Positions 1 to 6,896 of a DNA stretch of 36,882 nucleotides are shown piece after piece. This DNA comes from an uncultured Actinoplanes sp. GTDB taxonomy: Bacteria > Actinomycetota > Actinomycetes > Mycobacteriales > Micromonosporaceae. The stretch covers positions 1-36,882 of the forward strand of contig NZ_CAKUCL010000045.1 of the NCBI RefSeq assembly GCF_934643405.1, given 5' to 3'. Numbering within the stretch: the first letter of the stretch is position 1; each line of letters starts with the position of its first letter. Position numbers and translations under genes: made by a program. The notes below the pieces were generated by a model. The model did no database searches, was not told the DNA's origin, and saw only the letters and a list, made by a program, of their open reading frames with translations.

Positions 1-264
1 GGTACGGCCGACGTGTTCGCCGACTGCACGAGCGTTCCGGTATACAACTTCGTGTCGGCGGTTGACGATGCGGCGCGATCGTTCGCAGCGGGCTCGCGCA
101 CTCCCGCAAAGCAGCAGGTCGCTGCGGCAACGGAGACGGCGAAGGAGCATGTGAGCTCCGAGTACGCCTTCATCATGTTCTCGCTTGTCAAGACCGACGC
201 TGGTTGGGTGCTCGATGAGGATGACTTCGTTGGCAACACTGCCGACCATTTGTTTGGATTGTAA
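1..264 (+). CDS. 3' end of an unidentified protein (5' truncated by window edge)
   Basis: An open frame enters from the left edge (codons GGT ACG GCC GAC before the GTG at 13) and ends with TAA at 262-264. The 87 visible residues contain an Ala-rich amphipathic stretch and an acidic C-terminus with WVLDEDDF, compatible with the tail of a small extracytoplasmic domain. I do not recognise the family. It is followed after 11 bases by the zinc-ribbon gene, so the two may be co-transcribed. GC and codon use match the next two genes and differ from everything right of about 2150. The GTG at 13 is probably internal, because the frame is open upstream of it. Confidence 0.5.
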   Translation, partial: GTADVFADCTSVPVYNFVSAVDDAARSFAAGSRTPAKQQVAAATETAKEHVSSEYAFIMFSLVKTDAGWVLDEDDFVGNTADHLFGL

Positions 265-275
265 GGAGCCTTGCG

Positions 276-485
276 ATGAGGATTCCGAGCGAGGTTGCCA
301 TCAAAGCGCAGGCACTCAGGATAGGAAACGGCGTGAGCGTTCCTGCCATCCTGTTCGCCTGCGGCGCGTGCGGGCGCGTGCTCAAACCCGGCGAAGGCTC
401 GCGCACCTGCCCTGACTGCGGAAGCCACGACATCGAGACCCGCGTCGACCCCACGCGCAGCGTCGTCGTTCGGCGCGCGTGTTGA
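276..485 (+). CDS. Small zinc-ribbon protein
   Basis: A 69-residue protein starts at ATG 276, preceded by AAGGAG with 8-base spacing, a good ribosome binding site. The middle of the protein carries two CxxC knuckles (CGAC and CPDC, about 17 residues apart), the pattern of a rubredoxin-like or zinc-ribbon fold that would bind one zinc ion. The first 25 residues look like a short helical N-terminal extension (IPSEVAIKAQALR). There is no other domain, signal peptide or membrane segment. The function is unknown; such proteins often bind nucleic acid or a partner protein, but nothing here decides. It sits 11 bases after the preceding frame and about 90 bases before the AddB-like gene. Confidence 0.6.
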   Translation: MRIPSEVAIKAQALRIGNGVSVPAILFACGACGRVLKPGEGSRTCPDCGSHDIETRVDPTRSVVVRRAC

Positions 486-540
486 GGCTAGGGTCTCTGC
501 CGGTCTGGCGGGAAATACAGTAAGAATCTTCGACCTCTCC

Positions 541-569
541 TTTAATTGGTACATATGTTCGTGTATACT
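541..569 (+). promoter_or_regulatory. Promoter of a leaderless transcript for the AddB-like gene
   Basis: A near-consensus -10 box TATACT lies at 564-569, with a weak -35 (TTTAAT, 541-546) 17 bases upstream. The ATG at 576 is 7 bases after the -10, where transcription would start, and no Shine-Dalgarno sequence precedes it. This is the arrangement of a leaderless mRNA and argues for ATG 576 over the TTG at 546. Confidence 0.5.
548..561. promoter_or_regulatory. LexA-box-like operator
   Basis: GTAC-ATAT-GTTCG (549-561) matches the Gram-positive SOS box core GAAC-N4-GTTC with one mismatch in the left half. It lies between the -35 and -10 of the promoter above, a usual place for LexA. A second half-site, GAACATAC, lies at 588-595 inside the gene. 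SOS control would fit an exonuclease involved in recombination repair. This is inference from motif and position only. Confidence 0.35.
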
Positions 570-575
570 GAACCT

Positions 576-2279
576 ATGAATACGAACGAACATACTTCAT
601 ATGACGTAGTCCTGCTCCCAACATACGCCGAGGCGCTTTCCTATCGGAAACGCGTAGCTGCCGAGGGCGGTCCCCGTGCGCTTTTCGGGGTGACGGTGTC
701 CACGTTTTCCGCGTGGCTCGTCGATTTATGGGGGCTTTTCGGGGATGGGCGAAACATCGCGTGCGCGCTCGAGGTGGAGGCGGTTGCGGCTTCGCTTTGC
801 TCGAGGAATCCCTCTTGCGCGGATTTCGCTTGCGTTGTGACGACGTGCCTTCGGGAAGGTGCGGGTATCCCCGCCTTCGACGAGGCTTGCTCGCGTGCGG
901 GGTCGGCAGGGGAGTATGGGCTGTCCCCGGCTCAGGAGCGGGTGCTTTCCCTGTGCGCCGATGCGCGCAAGGAGCTTTGCGCGCTTGGTCGCGTTTTGAC
1001 GGGGGAGGCGCTCGCGCTTCTTCCCGCTGCTTTGCCCAAGCGCTCTTTGCGGGTGCTCATCTGCGCTGCTTCACCTTTGACGGCGCAGCAGCGAGCGTTT
1101 TTCGACGCGTGTCCCAATATCGATCTTGAGGTTCACCTCGCTCCTGGCGGCGAGGGGGTGCGCCCTGCGCCCGAAGGCGTATCCGTCAGGTTCGCGTTCC
1201 CCTCCGGTCGCTACGCCGAGCCCGCTATCCTGAGCGACGTCTTGCGCGAGCAGGGAAAAGGCGGCGCGATCGTGGCCTGCAAGGATCCGCTGTCCCTGTT
1301 CGAGGCGCAATCTTCCGCGCTCGTGCAAGCGGGCCTCACGTGTGCTGTGCGTGCGCGCGTTCCCTTCGCTCAGACCGATTTCGGGCGCGCGATGCTCTCG
1401 CTGCGGCGTTTCTTCACGGCGGATACCTGGCGGGCGAGCGACCTTGCCGACTACCTTCTCTCGCCGTTTTCCGGGTTGTCCGTCGAAGGCGCCTACTCGG
1501 TGGACGCGCAGGTGCGGGGCGACCGCCTGCTCAACCGCGAAGCGATTGCAGCGTCGTTGCGCGAGAAAAGCCGCCTGTTCGAGGCGATGGAGGACATCGC
1601 GTGCGACCGCGATGCCGACATCTTGCTCGGGGAGCTTGAGGACGCGGTGCGCTCGATGACGCGCAGACCCGAGGCATGGCGACGCGAGCAGCTCGCCGCG
1701 ATATCCGCGCTGCGCGACGCCGCCAGCGCCGCCCGTCTCGCCGATCTGGACATGGCGGGGCTCGTGGCTCTCCTTTCCCGGTCGAGCGTTGACGCATCGC
1801 GTTTCGCCAAGCCGGCGGATGCTTTGGATGCTGCCGTTTCCGCTGGCCATGAGCTGCCCGCCGACATCGTCTTCTCCGACTACCGCTACGCGGCGACGTT
1901 TCCGCCTGCGTCGTGCGCGCTTGCGATCGCGTGCGACCTTACGAGCGCCTCGTTCCCCGCGGCCGATTCCGACGATGCCGCGTCAACGCTTCTCGTGAAG
2001 CTGGGCATTCCCGCCGCAGACGATGCGCTTTCCCGCATGCGCCGCTCCTTCGTCGCCCTCGTCGGCGCTCCGCGTGAGACGCTTCTTATCGTTCGGTGCC
2101 TCAACGACGAGAACGCGGATCCCACCTATCCCGCCGCCGTGCTCGAGGAACGCGAGCTCATCCACCTCCACCACGATCAAAGAGCGCACGAGGAACTGCA
2201 CCAGCTCTTCCGGCACCTCGTCGCGCGCGAAGAAGTCCACCGCGGCCCAATACAATGGCCGGGCAGGGACGCCACATGA
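576..2279 (+). CDS. AddB-like / PD-(D/E)XK exonuclease family protein, N-terminal half only (chimeric end)
   Basis: From ATG 576 about 525 residues resemble the N-terminal half of AddB/RexB-type helicase-nuclease subunits as found in Coriobacteriia. A nucleotide-binding-like start (DVVLLPTYAEALSYRKRV), a VSTFSAWL segment and a later PASCALAIACDLTSASFP segment correspond to the inactivated helicase core that precedes the C-terminal nuclease. AddB-type proteins usually run to 1,000 or more residues. Here the likeness stops at PAAVLEE (about 2150), and the remaining 43 residues to TGA 2277-2279 are His/Arg-rich and look like antisense of another gene. The nuclease domain and its Fe-S cysteines are absent. 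I infer that the gene was cut by the junction near 2150. The family assignment rests on general resemblance and is moderately sure. Confidence 0.55.
   Translation: MNTNEHTSYDVVLLPTYAEALSYRKRVAAEGGPRALFGVTVSTFSAWLVDLWGLFGDGRNIACALEVEAVAASLCSRNPSCADFACVVTTCLREGAGIPAFDEACSRAGSAGEYGLSPAQERVLSLCADARKELCALGRVLTGEALALLPAALPKRSLRVLICAASPLTAQQRAFFDACPNIDLEVHLAPGGEGVRPAPEGVSVRFAFPSGRYAEPAILSDVLREQGKGGAIVACKDPLSLFEAQSSALVQAGLTCAVRARVPFAQTDFGRAMLSLRRFFTADTWRASDLADYLLSPFSGLSVEGAYSVDAQVRGDRLLNREAIAASLREKSRLFEAMEDIACDRDADILLGELEDAVRSMTRRPEAWRREQLAAISALRDAASAARLADLDMAGLVALLSRSSVDASRFAKPADALDAAVSAGHELPADIVFSDYRYAATFPPASCALAIACDLTSASFPAADSDDAASTLLVKLGIPAADDALSRMRRSFVALVGAPRETLLIVRCLNDENADPTYPAAVLEERELIHLHHDQRAHEELHQLFRHLVAREEVHRGPIQWPGRDAT
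2140..2160. other. Probable chimeric junction between two genomes
   Basis: Left of this point GC is lower, codon use differs and the AddB-like frame is coherent. Right of it that frame loses likeness, while the minus strand acquires a plausible frame and GC rises to the level of the rest of the window. No inverted repeat, integrase or target duplication is visible, so an assembly join is more likely than a mobile-element border. The exact base cannot be fixed by eye. Confidence 0.55.
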
Positions 2280-2300
2280 TCCGGACAGCCTGAGGATCAT
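2150..2300 (-). CDS. 5' fragment of an unidentified gene, cut by the junction
   Basis: On the minus strand a frame from ATG 2300 reads about 50 residues containing LYWAAVDFFARDEVPEELV and LIVVEVDELAF, a hydrophobic and acidic mix that looks like real protein. At about 2150 it runs into the antisense of the AddB-like gene. A GTG at 2345 in the same frame is an alternative start; neither has a clear ribosome binding site. I do not recognise the family. The rest of 2301-2452 holds no gene that I can support. Confidence 0.3.
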
Positions 2301-2452
2301 CAGCGGATAGGGGTGAAAATGGAGACCCGTGAACACGTTGTCCACTGGTTGCGTTGGTCACCGTCTGTATCACCTGAGCCATTGTGGCCGTGTGCTGTCC
2401 CGCCATGCCATCGACCTGCCGCACGAGTGGCCGGCCGGCAGGTGACTGAGGC

Positions 2453-3631
2453 GTGAACAATCCCGTCCACTACTCGTCGCACCGGAGTCTGATCAATTCA
2501 TCGATCCTTGTCGGCGATCGTGCGCCAGTCGACGCGATCATCGTGCCGAGCGCCCGGCGCGCTGCTGCCTTGGACGAGGCCGGCCGCCTCGCCGAGGAGC
2601 TCGACTGCCCGCTGCTCGTGCTGTGCAGTAGACATTCCACGGCGCCGCGGGTGGCCAGATCTCTGGCGCACCGGCCGCGACTGCGGGTCACTGCAGTCGA
2701 CTTTCCGGCGGCGGGCGTGGCGCGGTTGCCGGCCTTGGAAACGTCCACGGTCCTTGGTGAGTCCCGGCTGAAACGGCGGACAGACACGAGCGCGAAGCGC
2801 AACCTCGGGCTGGTACTCGCCCGGATGGCGGGCTGGAAGAGTGTGGTCTTCCTGGACGACGACATCGCCGTGCCGGACGCGACCGATCTGGAACGCACCG
2901 TGGCCCTGCTCCCGGCCCGCGACGGAGTGGGCCTGAGGATCAACGGCTTTCCGGACAACTCAGTGGTTTGTCACGCCAACCGCGAGACAGGCGCGGCCCA
3001 GGACACGTTCATCGGCGGTGGCGCGCTGGCGGTCCCGGCCGATCGGATCGACTCGTTCTTCCCCGAGATCTACAACGAGGACTGGTTCTTCCTGGTCGGC
3101 GAGACGATGTTGCGTCCGGTGGCCCAGGTGGGCGTCGCGCTGCAGAAGCCGTATGACCCGTTCGCTACCCCTGACCGCGCTCGCAGTCAGGAGTTCGGCG
3201 ACGTTTTGGCCGAGGGGCTGTTCGCTCTGTTCGAGCAGGGAAATAAGGTTGCGGACGCGGATGAAGATTACTGGACAGCGTTCCTCGCCACCCGGTTCTC
3301 CTTTATCGAGACGATCCGGGCAAGAATCGAACACAGGGCTGAAAGCCCCACAGCGCGCGAAAAGCAGATGCTCGAGTCATTGACCGCGTCGAGCGGCCGG
3401 CTCCAGTTCATCCGTCCTAGCCAGTGCGTCGCCTTCATCAAGGCCTGGGACCGGGATCGCGCGTGCTGGCGCCGGTTCATCGGTGGCGTGCGGTTGATCT
3501 CGAGAAAACGCAGGGGAGTCTTGCCGATCGACGTCGCGGTCAGTCGGCTCGGTCTGGCCTCTGTTACTCGGCAGGCTCTGGTGCGGCCCCGCGTCGCCGC
3601 TCGCCGCAACAACGGCGATGGGCCCCGCTGA
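2453..3631 (+). CDS. GT-A fold glycosyltransferase (family 2-like)
   Basis: A protein of 392 residues. Residues 25-105 form an alternating beta/alpha region, then SVVFLDDDIAVPD gives the Asp-rich DXD-type metal and nucleotide-sugar site. DTFIGGGALAVPADR and YNEDWFFLVGE follow, matching the acceptor-side and catalytic acidic segments (ED) of family-2-like glycosyltransferases. There is no signal peptide or membrane segment, so it is probably cytoplasmic. The sugar and acceptor cannot be told from sequence. GTG 2453 is the first start in a long frame, but GAGG lies only one base from it, so a later start is possible. It is the first intact gene right of the junction and is convergent with the DUF916 gene, 85 bases apart. 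Confidence 0.65.
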   Translation: MNNPVHYSSHRSLINSSILVGDRAPVDAIIVPSARRAAALDEAGRLAEELDCPLLVLCSRHSTAPRVARSLAHRPRLRVTAVDFPAAGVARLPALETSTVLGESRLKRRTDTSAKRNLGLVLARMAGWKSVVFLDDDIAVPDATDLERTVALLPARDGVGLRINGFPDNSVVCHANRETGAAQDTFIGGGALAVPADRIDSFFPEIYNEDWFFLVGETMLRPVAQVGVALQKPYDPFATPDRARSQEFGDVLAEGLFALFEQGNKVADADEDYWTAFLATRFSFIETIRARIEHRAESPTAREKQMLESLTASSGRLQFIRPSQCVAFIKAWDRDRACWRRFIGGVRLISRKRRGVLPIDVAVSRLGLASVTRQALVRPRVAARRNNGDGPR

Positions 3632-3716
3632 CGATCGGCTGGCTGGCCAACACGATCCGCCGCCGTGCTCAGCGTTTGCCGATCGAACGGAAGCGCAGCG
3701 TAGCCGCGCTGTCCGA

Positions 3717-4763
3717 TCAGGACACGGTGCGCAGGGCCTCCTCGACCGCCTCCCGCACGCGGGCGTCCTCGCGCTGCTTGCGCCGCACGCGATTGCGGCG
3801 GCCGAGCACCACCGTCGCGGCGATCAGCGCGAGCAGGACGAGCAGCGCGATCAGCAGCGTCCACGGGACGGCCCAGCCGTGCGCGGTCACCACGACCGGC
3901 TTCATCGAGGTGGTCGACCCGGACGCGTCGGTGATCAGCGGCGTCAGCGTCGCCGTCGCGGTCAGCCGCAGCGCGGGGGCCACGCCCTTCACCGGCACGG
4001 TCACCTTCCAGCTCTCGCCGGGCAGCAACTGCGGGGGAGCGGCGACCTGACCGGCCTTAGCGCGGAACGTGCCGAACGGGCCGGCCACCGAGACCACCTG
4101 CTGCGCCGACTGGATCGTGTTGCCGGTGTTGTGAATCGTGTACGTGACGGTCGCGTCGCCCTTCGCGAACGGGTTCGCGGTACCGGCGAATCCGATGTGG
4201 ACGTCCTCGGCGGTCAGCGCGGGACGCAGGTCGCCGCCGACGCGCAGTTTGATCCGGATGCCGAGGCGGCGCTCGACGTTGATGCCCTGGGTCTCGTCGG
4301 GCTGGGTCAGCGAGGTGACGATCCCGCCCATGTAGTCGCCGGGCGTGGCGTTGGCCGGGACGGCCACGGTGAACGGCACCTGCACCGACTTGCCCGCCGG
4401 CACCTTCACCGCGGGCTGCGCGGCATGCACCCAGGCGCCGATCCCCAGCCCCTTCTTGTCCTTGGCGTCGAGGTCGAGCTGGCCGGTGCCGGTGGTGAAG
4501 CCGTCCGCCGTGTAGACGCCCAGGTCCAGCGCGGTCTTGCCGCGGTTGGTCACCACCAGGGCGTCCCTGGTCTCGCCGCCCGGGTTCACCGCGTAGGTGA
4601 AGCTCGACCGGTCGGTGCCCAGGCTGCTGGTGGCCGTGCGGACCGTCCAGGTGACATCCCCGTCGTCGGCCAGGGCGGGGGCGGCGCTCACCCCGGCTGC
4701 CAGTGAGGTGGCGAGCAGGGCGGCGGCGGCCGTGCGGATCAGGAACGTCGTGCGTGCGTACAT
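3717..4763 (-). CDS. DUF916-type (WxL-interacting) surface protein, membrane anchored
   Basis: A protein of 348 residues. The start ATG 4763 is preceded by GAGGA and begins a clear signal peptide (about 35 residues ending near APALADD). An Ig-like beta-rich ectodomain follows, with the DUF916 hallmarks: FTYAVNPGGETRDALVVTN, a YTADGF stretch, and WVHAAQPAVKVPAGKSVQVPF. A second beta domain (TVTYTIHNTGN) precedes a membrane helix at about 300-325 and a basic, charged cytoplasmic tail. In Firmicutes, DUF916 proteins bind peptidoglycan and hold WxL-domain proteins at the surface. Here the gene directly follows an enzyme whose C-terminus looks like a WxL domain, which supports the same partnership. 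A frame start at 4835 exists but would put residues before the signal peptide. Confidence 0.75.
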   Translation of the reverse strand: MYARTTFLIRTAAAALLATSLAAGVSAAPALADDGDVTWTVRTATSSLGTDRSSFTYAVNPGGETRDALVVTNRGKTALDLGVYTADGFTTGTGQLDLDAKDKKGLGIGAWVHAAQPAVKVPAGKSVQVPFTVAVPANATPGDYMGGIVTSLTQPDETQGINVERRLGIRIKLRVGGDLRPALTAEDVHIGFAGTANPFAKGDATVTYTIHNTGNTIQSAQQVVSVAGPFGTFRAKAGQVAAPPQLLPGESWKVTVPVKGVAPALRLTATATLTPLITDASGSTTSMKPVVVTAHGWAVPWTLLIALLVLLALIAATVVLGRRNRVRRKQREDARVREAVEEALRTVS

Positions 4764-4799
4764 CGGAAGGTCCTCAAGGCGTACCGGAGAAAGGAGAAA

Positions 4800-4830
4800 C
4801 CGGTGGGACGGGCCGGACCCGTCCCACCGG
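4800..4830 (-). terminator. Hairpin terminator or attenuator between the phosphatase and DUF916 genes
   Basis: A perfect 13-bp stem (4800-4812 with 4818-4830) closes a 5-base loop, 6 bases beyond the stop codon of the phosphatase gene. On the minus strand it is followed by the pyrimidine-rich GTTTCTCCTTTCTCC rather than a pure U run. It probably reduces readthrough into the DUF916 gene and so would set unequal amounts of the two proteins. Confidence 0.7.
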
Positions 4831-4836
4831 GACACG

Positions 4837-6765
4837 TCAGCTGCTCAGCGCAGTGATCGTGAGGGTGGTGCGGTAGCTGCCCTTGCTGACGTCGGCCGGG
4901 ATCTTCAGATCCAGACCGGCGCCGACCTTGGCGGTACCGCGGGCGTGGCCCTGGTCGGCCGACGCGAGACCGCGCGAGACCGACAGACCCTTGCCCTGGT
5001 CGTCGTAGCCCGAGGCGACCGCGGCACCGGCCTTGGCGCCCGCGCCGCCGCTGAGGATCTGCGGCGTCCAGCCCAGGTACGAGCCGGAGAAGGTCTTGTC
5101 GGCGTCCTTGAAGTCACCGACGCTGGCCGAGACCGACCACGGGGCGAGCGACCGGCGGCTGTCCGACACGACGATCGGGTTGAGCTTGCCGGTGGCGCCG
5201 AACCAGTCGCCGTTGTGCTCCTGGGCGGTGCCCATGTCGACCAGGCCGTTGTAGCCGTCGATCGTCCAGCCGAACTCGCCCGGAGCCGCGTTCGGCACGT
5301 TGACCTGGATGTCCTGGCCGTCGCCGTGGTACGGGTGCACGGTCACGTTGTCGACGATCGAGCCGACCGGCTTGCCGTCGGGGGTGGCGGCGCTGCGGAG
5401 GTTCTGCACGACCAGCTTGTCGTTGCGCACCTGAACCTTGACGTACGAGCGCACGTGCTCCTGGTTCTGCACCGAGTTGTACCAGTAGTTCTCCGGCTTC
5501 AGCGGGTCGGCGCCGTTGCCCGCGCCACTGGTGCCGCTGTTGTCCGGGGTGGTGATGTCGTAGTACTTCGAACCCGAGGCGGAGTTCGCGGTCACGTACA
5601 GCACGCCGCCGGGGCCGGCGGTGACGTCGGCGGCGCCGGGCTGCTCGCCCGGGTTCGCCTTCTCGCCGTTCTTGATCAGGTAGCTACGGGTATAGACGTG
5701 GTCGTGGCCCTGCAGCACCAGGTCGACGCCGAGCTTCGAGAAGGTGGTCGGGAAGTCCACCCGGCGCACCTTGTTGTCGCCGTCCTTGGCGTGGGCCGCG
5801 GCCGAGTAGATCGAGTGGTGGTAGACGAGCACCGTCCACTTCGCGTCGCCGCCGTGCTTGTTGATCACGTCGGTGACGTAGGAGAGGTGCGCGGCGTCAC
5901 CGCCGCCACCCTGCGCGGTGGCGTAGGAGTTGCTGTTCAGGTCGATGAACAGCGTGTCCTTGTGGATGTACCAGTAGTCGCCGCCCGACGTGTTGGAGGT
6001 CGGCTGGCCGTTGGCGTAGTACGCCGCCGAACGGTCCGTGTTCGGCGTGAACAGGTGCTGCTCGTAGGCCTTGCCGCCGACGTCGTGGTTGCCGATGGTG
6101 GCCGCCCACGGGTACTCGCGCAGCTTGTCGGGCGCGAGGAAGGCGTTCCAGTTGGCCTCGGTGTTGGCCGTCTCGACCTGGTCGCCACCGGACACCAGAA
6201 GCTCGGCGTCCGGGTTGGCGGCCAGCGACACGTTCAGCGTGTCGGCCCAGCCGGCCTGGTCGTTGGCCAGATTGCCGGACGCGCCGATCTGCGGGTCACC
6301 GAAGAACAGGAAGTCGTAGTCACCCTCGAAGTCGTGCGTCTTGAAGGTGTAGGCCGGGGACCAGTTGCCCTCGCTGCCGACCCGGTAGGAGTACGCGGTG
6401 TTCTCCTTGAGGCCGGTCAGCGTCGCGTGCCGGTTGAACCCACCGCTGGTGGCGATGTTGGCCGCGCCGGTGGCCGCGAAGGTCACCGCGCCGGCCGGGA
6501 ACTCGCCGTTCACGACGTCGGCGGCCGGCGCGAGCTGGACCTGCTGGGCGGTGTCGGCGGACGAGTACCAGGACACGATGCGCTGGGTCTCGTTGGCGCC
6601 GACGCCGAGGATGATGGCGGAAAGCGTGGCCGGGTCGGCCGCGGCGGCCGGTGTTCCCAGGCCGCTGCCGAAGGCCACGGTCATGCCGAGGAATGCGGCC
6701 GTGGTTCCGGCGATCACGCGGTGCCGCAGCGGCCCGAGGGCCCGCGGCGCGTTGCTCGATCTCAT
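4837..6765 (-). CDS. Secreted purple-acid-phosphatase-like metallophosphoesterase with C-terminal WxL-like domain
   Basis: A protein of 642 residues from ATG 6765 (AGGAACGGA upstream). A signal peptide (to about 43) is followed by a fibronectin-like domain (about 45-140, ending TYSYRVGSEGNWSP) as in purple acid phosphatases, then a metallophosphoesterase domain. The metal-binding motifs are in order: FFGDPQIG (about 156), GGDQVE, GNHD (about 225), VYHH, and GHDH (about 354). The last 140 residues are beta-rich, with PWSVSASVGDF (about 543), LGWTPQIL (about 563) and a C-terminal YRTTLTITAL, resembling an actinobacterial form of the WxL cell-wall-binding domain. It likely hydrolyses phosphate esters outside the cell while held at the surface through the DUF916 protein downstream. 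Substrate unknown. The longer frame to 7764 is antisense to HupE and is not used. Confidence 0.8.
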   Translation of the reverse strand: MRSSNAPRALGPLRHRVIAGTTAAFLGMTVAFGSGLGTPAAAADPATLSAIILGVGANETQRIVSWYSSADTAQQVQLAPAADVVNGEFPAGAVTFAATGAANIATSGGFNRHATLTGLKENTAYSYRVGSEGNWSPAYTFKTHDFEGDYDFLFFGDPQIGASGNLANDQAGWADTLNVSLAANPDAELLVSGGDQVETANTEANWNAFLAPDKLREYPWAATIGNHDVGGKAYEQHLFTPNTDRSAAYYANGQPTSNTSGGDYWYIHKDTLFIDLNSNSYATAQGGGGDAAHLSYVTDVINKHGGDAKWTVLVYHHSIYSAAAHAKDGDNKVRRVDFPTTFSKLGVDLVLQGHDHVYTRSYLIKNGEKANPGEQPGAADVTAGPGGVLYVTANSASGSKYYDITTPDNSGTSGAGNGADPLKPENYWYNSVQNQEHVRSYVKVQVRNDKLVVQNLRSAATPDGKPVGSIVDNVTVHPYHGDGQDIQVNVPNAAPGEFGWTIDGYNGLVDMGTAQEHNGDWFGATGKLNPIVVSDSRRSLAPWSVSASVGDFKDADKTFSGSYLGWTPQILSGGAGAKAGAAVASGYDDQGKGLSVSRGLASADQGHARGTAKVGAGLDLKIPADVSKGSYRTTLTITALSS

Positions 6766-6828
6766 CGGTGTTCCGTTCCTGTGTGCCGGATGAGAGAAGT
6801 GCTGATGAAGCGACCTCAAGCTCCCGGT

Positions 6829-6850
6829 GCTTGATGAATCACCGATGAAC
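6829..6850 (-). promoter_or_regulatory. PHO-box-like direct repeat upstream of the phosphatase gene
   Basis: On the minus strand two adjacent 11-base units read GTTCATCGGTG (6850-6840) and ATTCATCAAGC (6839-6829), sharing TTCATC. Streptomyces PhoP sites are direct repeats of 11-base units with a GTTCAYC-like core, so this fits in period and core. It lies 64 bases before the start codon of a phosphatase. A further GCTTCATCAGC occurs at 6811-6801, but out of phase. Control by PhoP is inferred, not shown. Confidence 0.4.
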
Positions 6851-6896
6851 TTGATCGAGAACGCCGGTATAGCTAGTCGGAATAGCGGAAGGTCTT

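Noticed and set aside
2141..2160. Restriction-site cloning scar (CTCGAG at 2142-2147 and GAGCTC at 2154-2159 near the junction)
   Set aside because: Both six-base sites are common in sequence of this GC; nothing else suggests vector.
4597..6834. A 745-residue plus-strand open frame
   Set aside because: Antisense to the phosphatase and DUF916 genes, which have signal peptides, ribosome sites and catalytic motifs.
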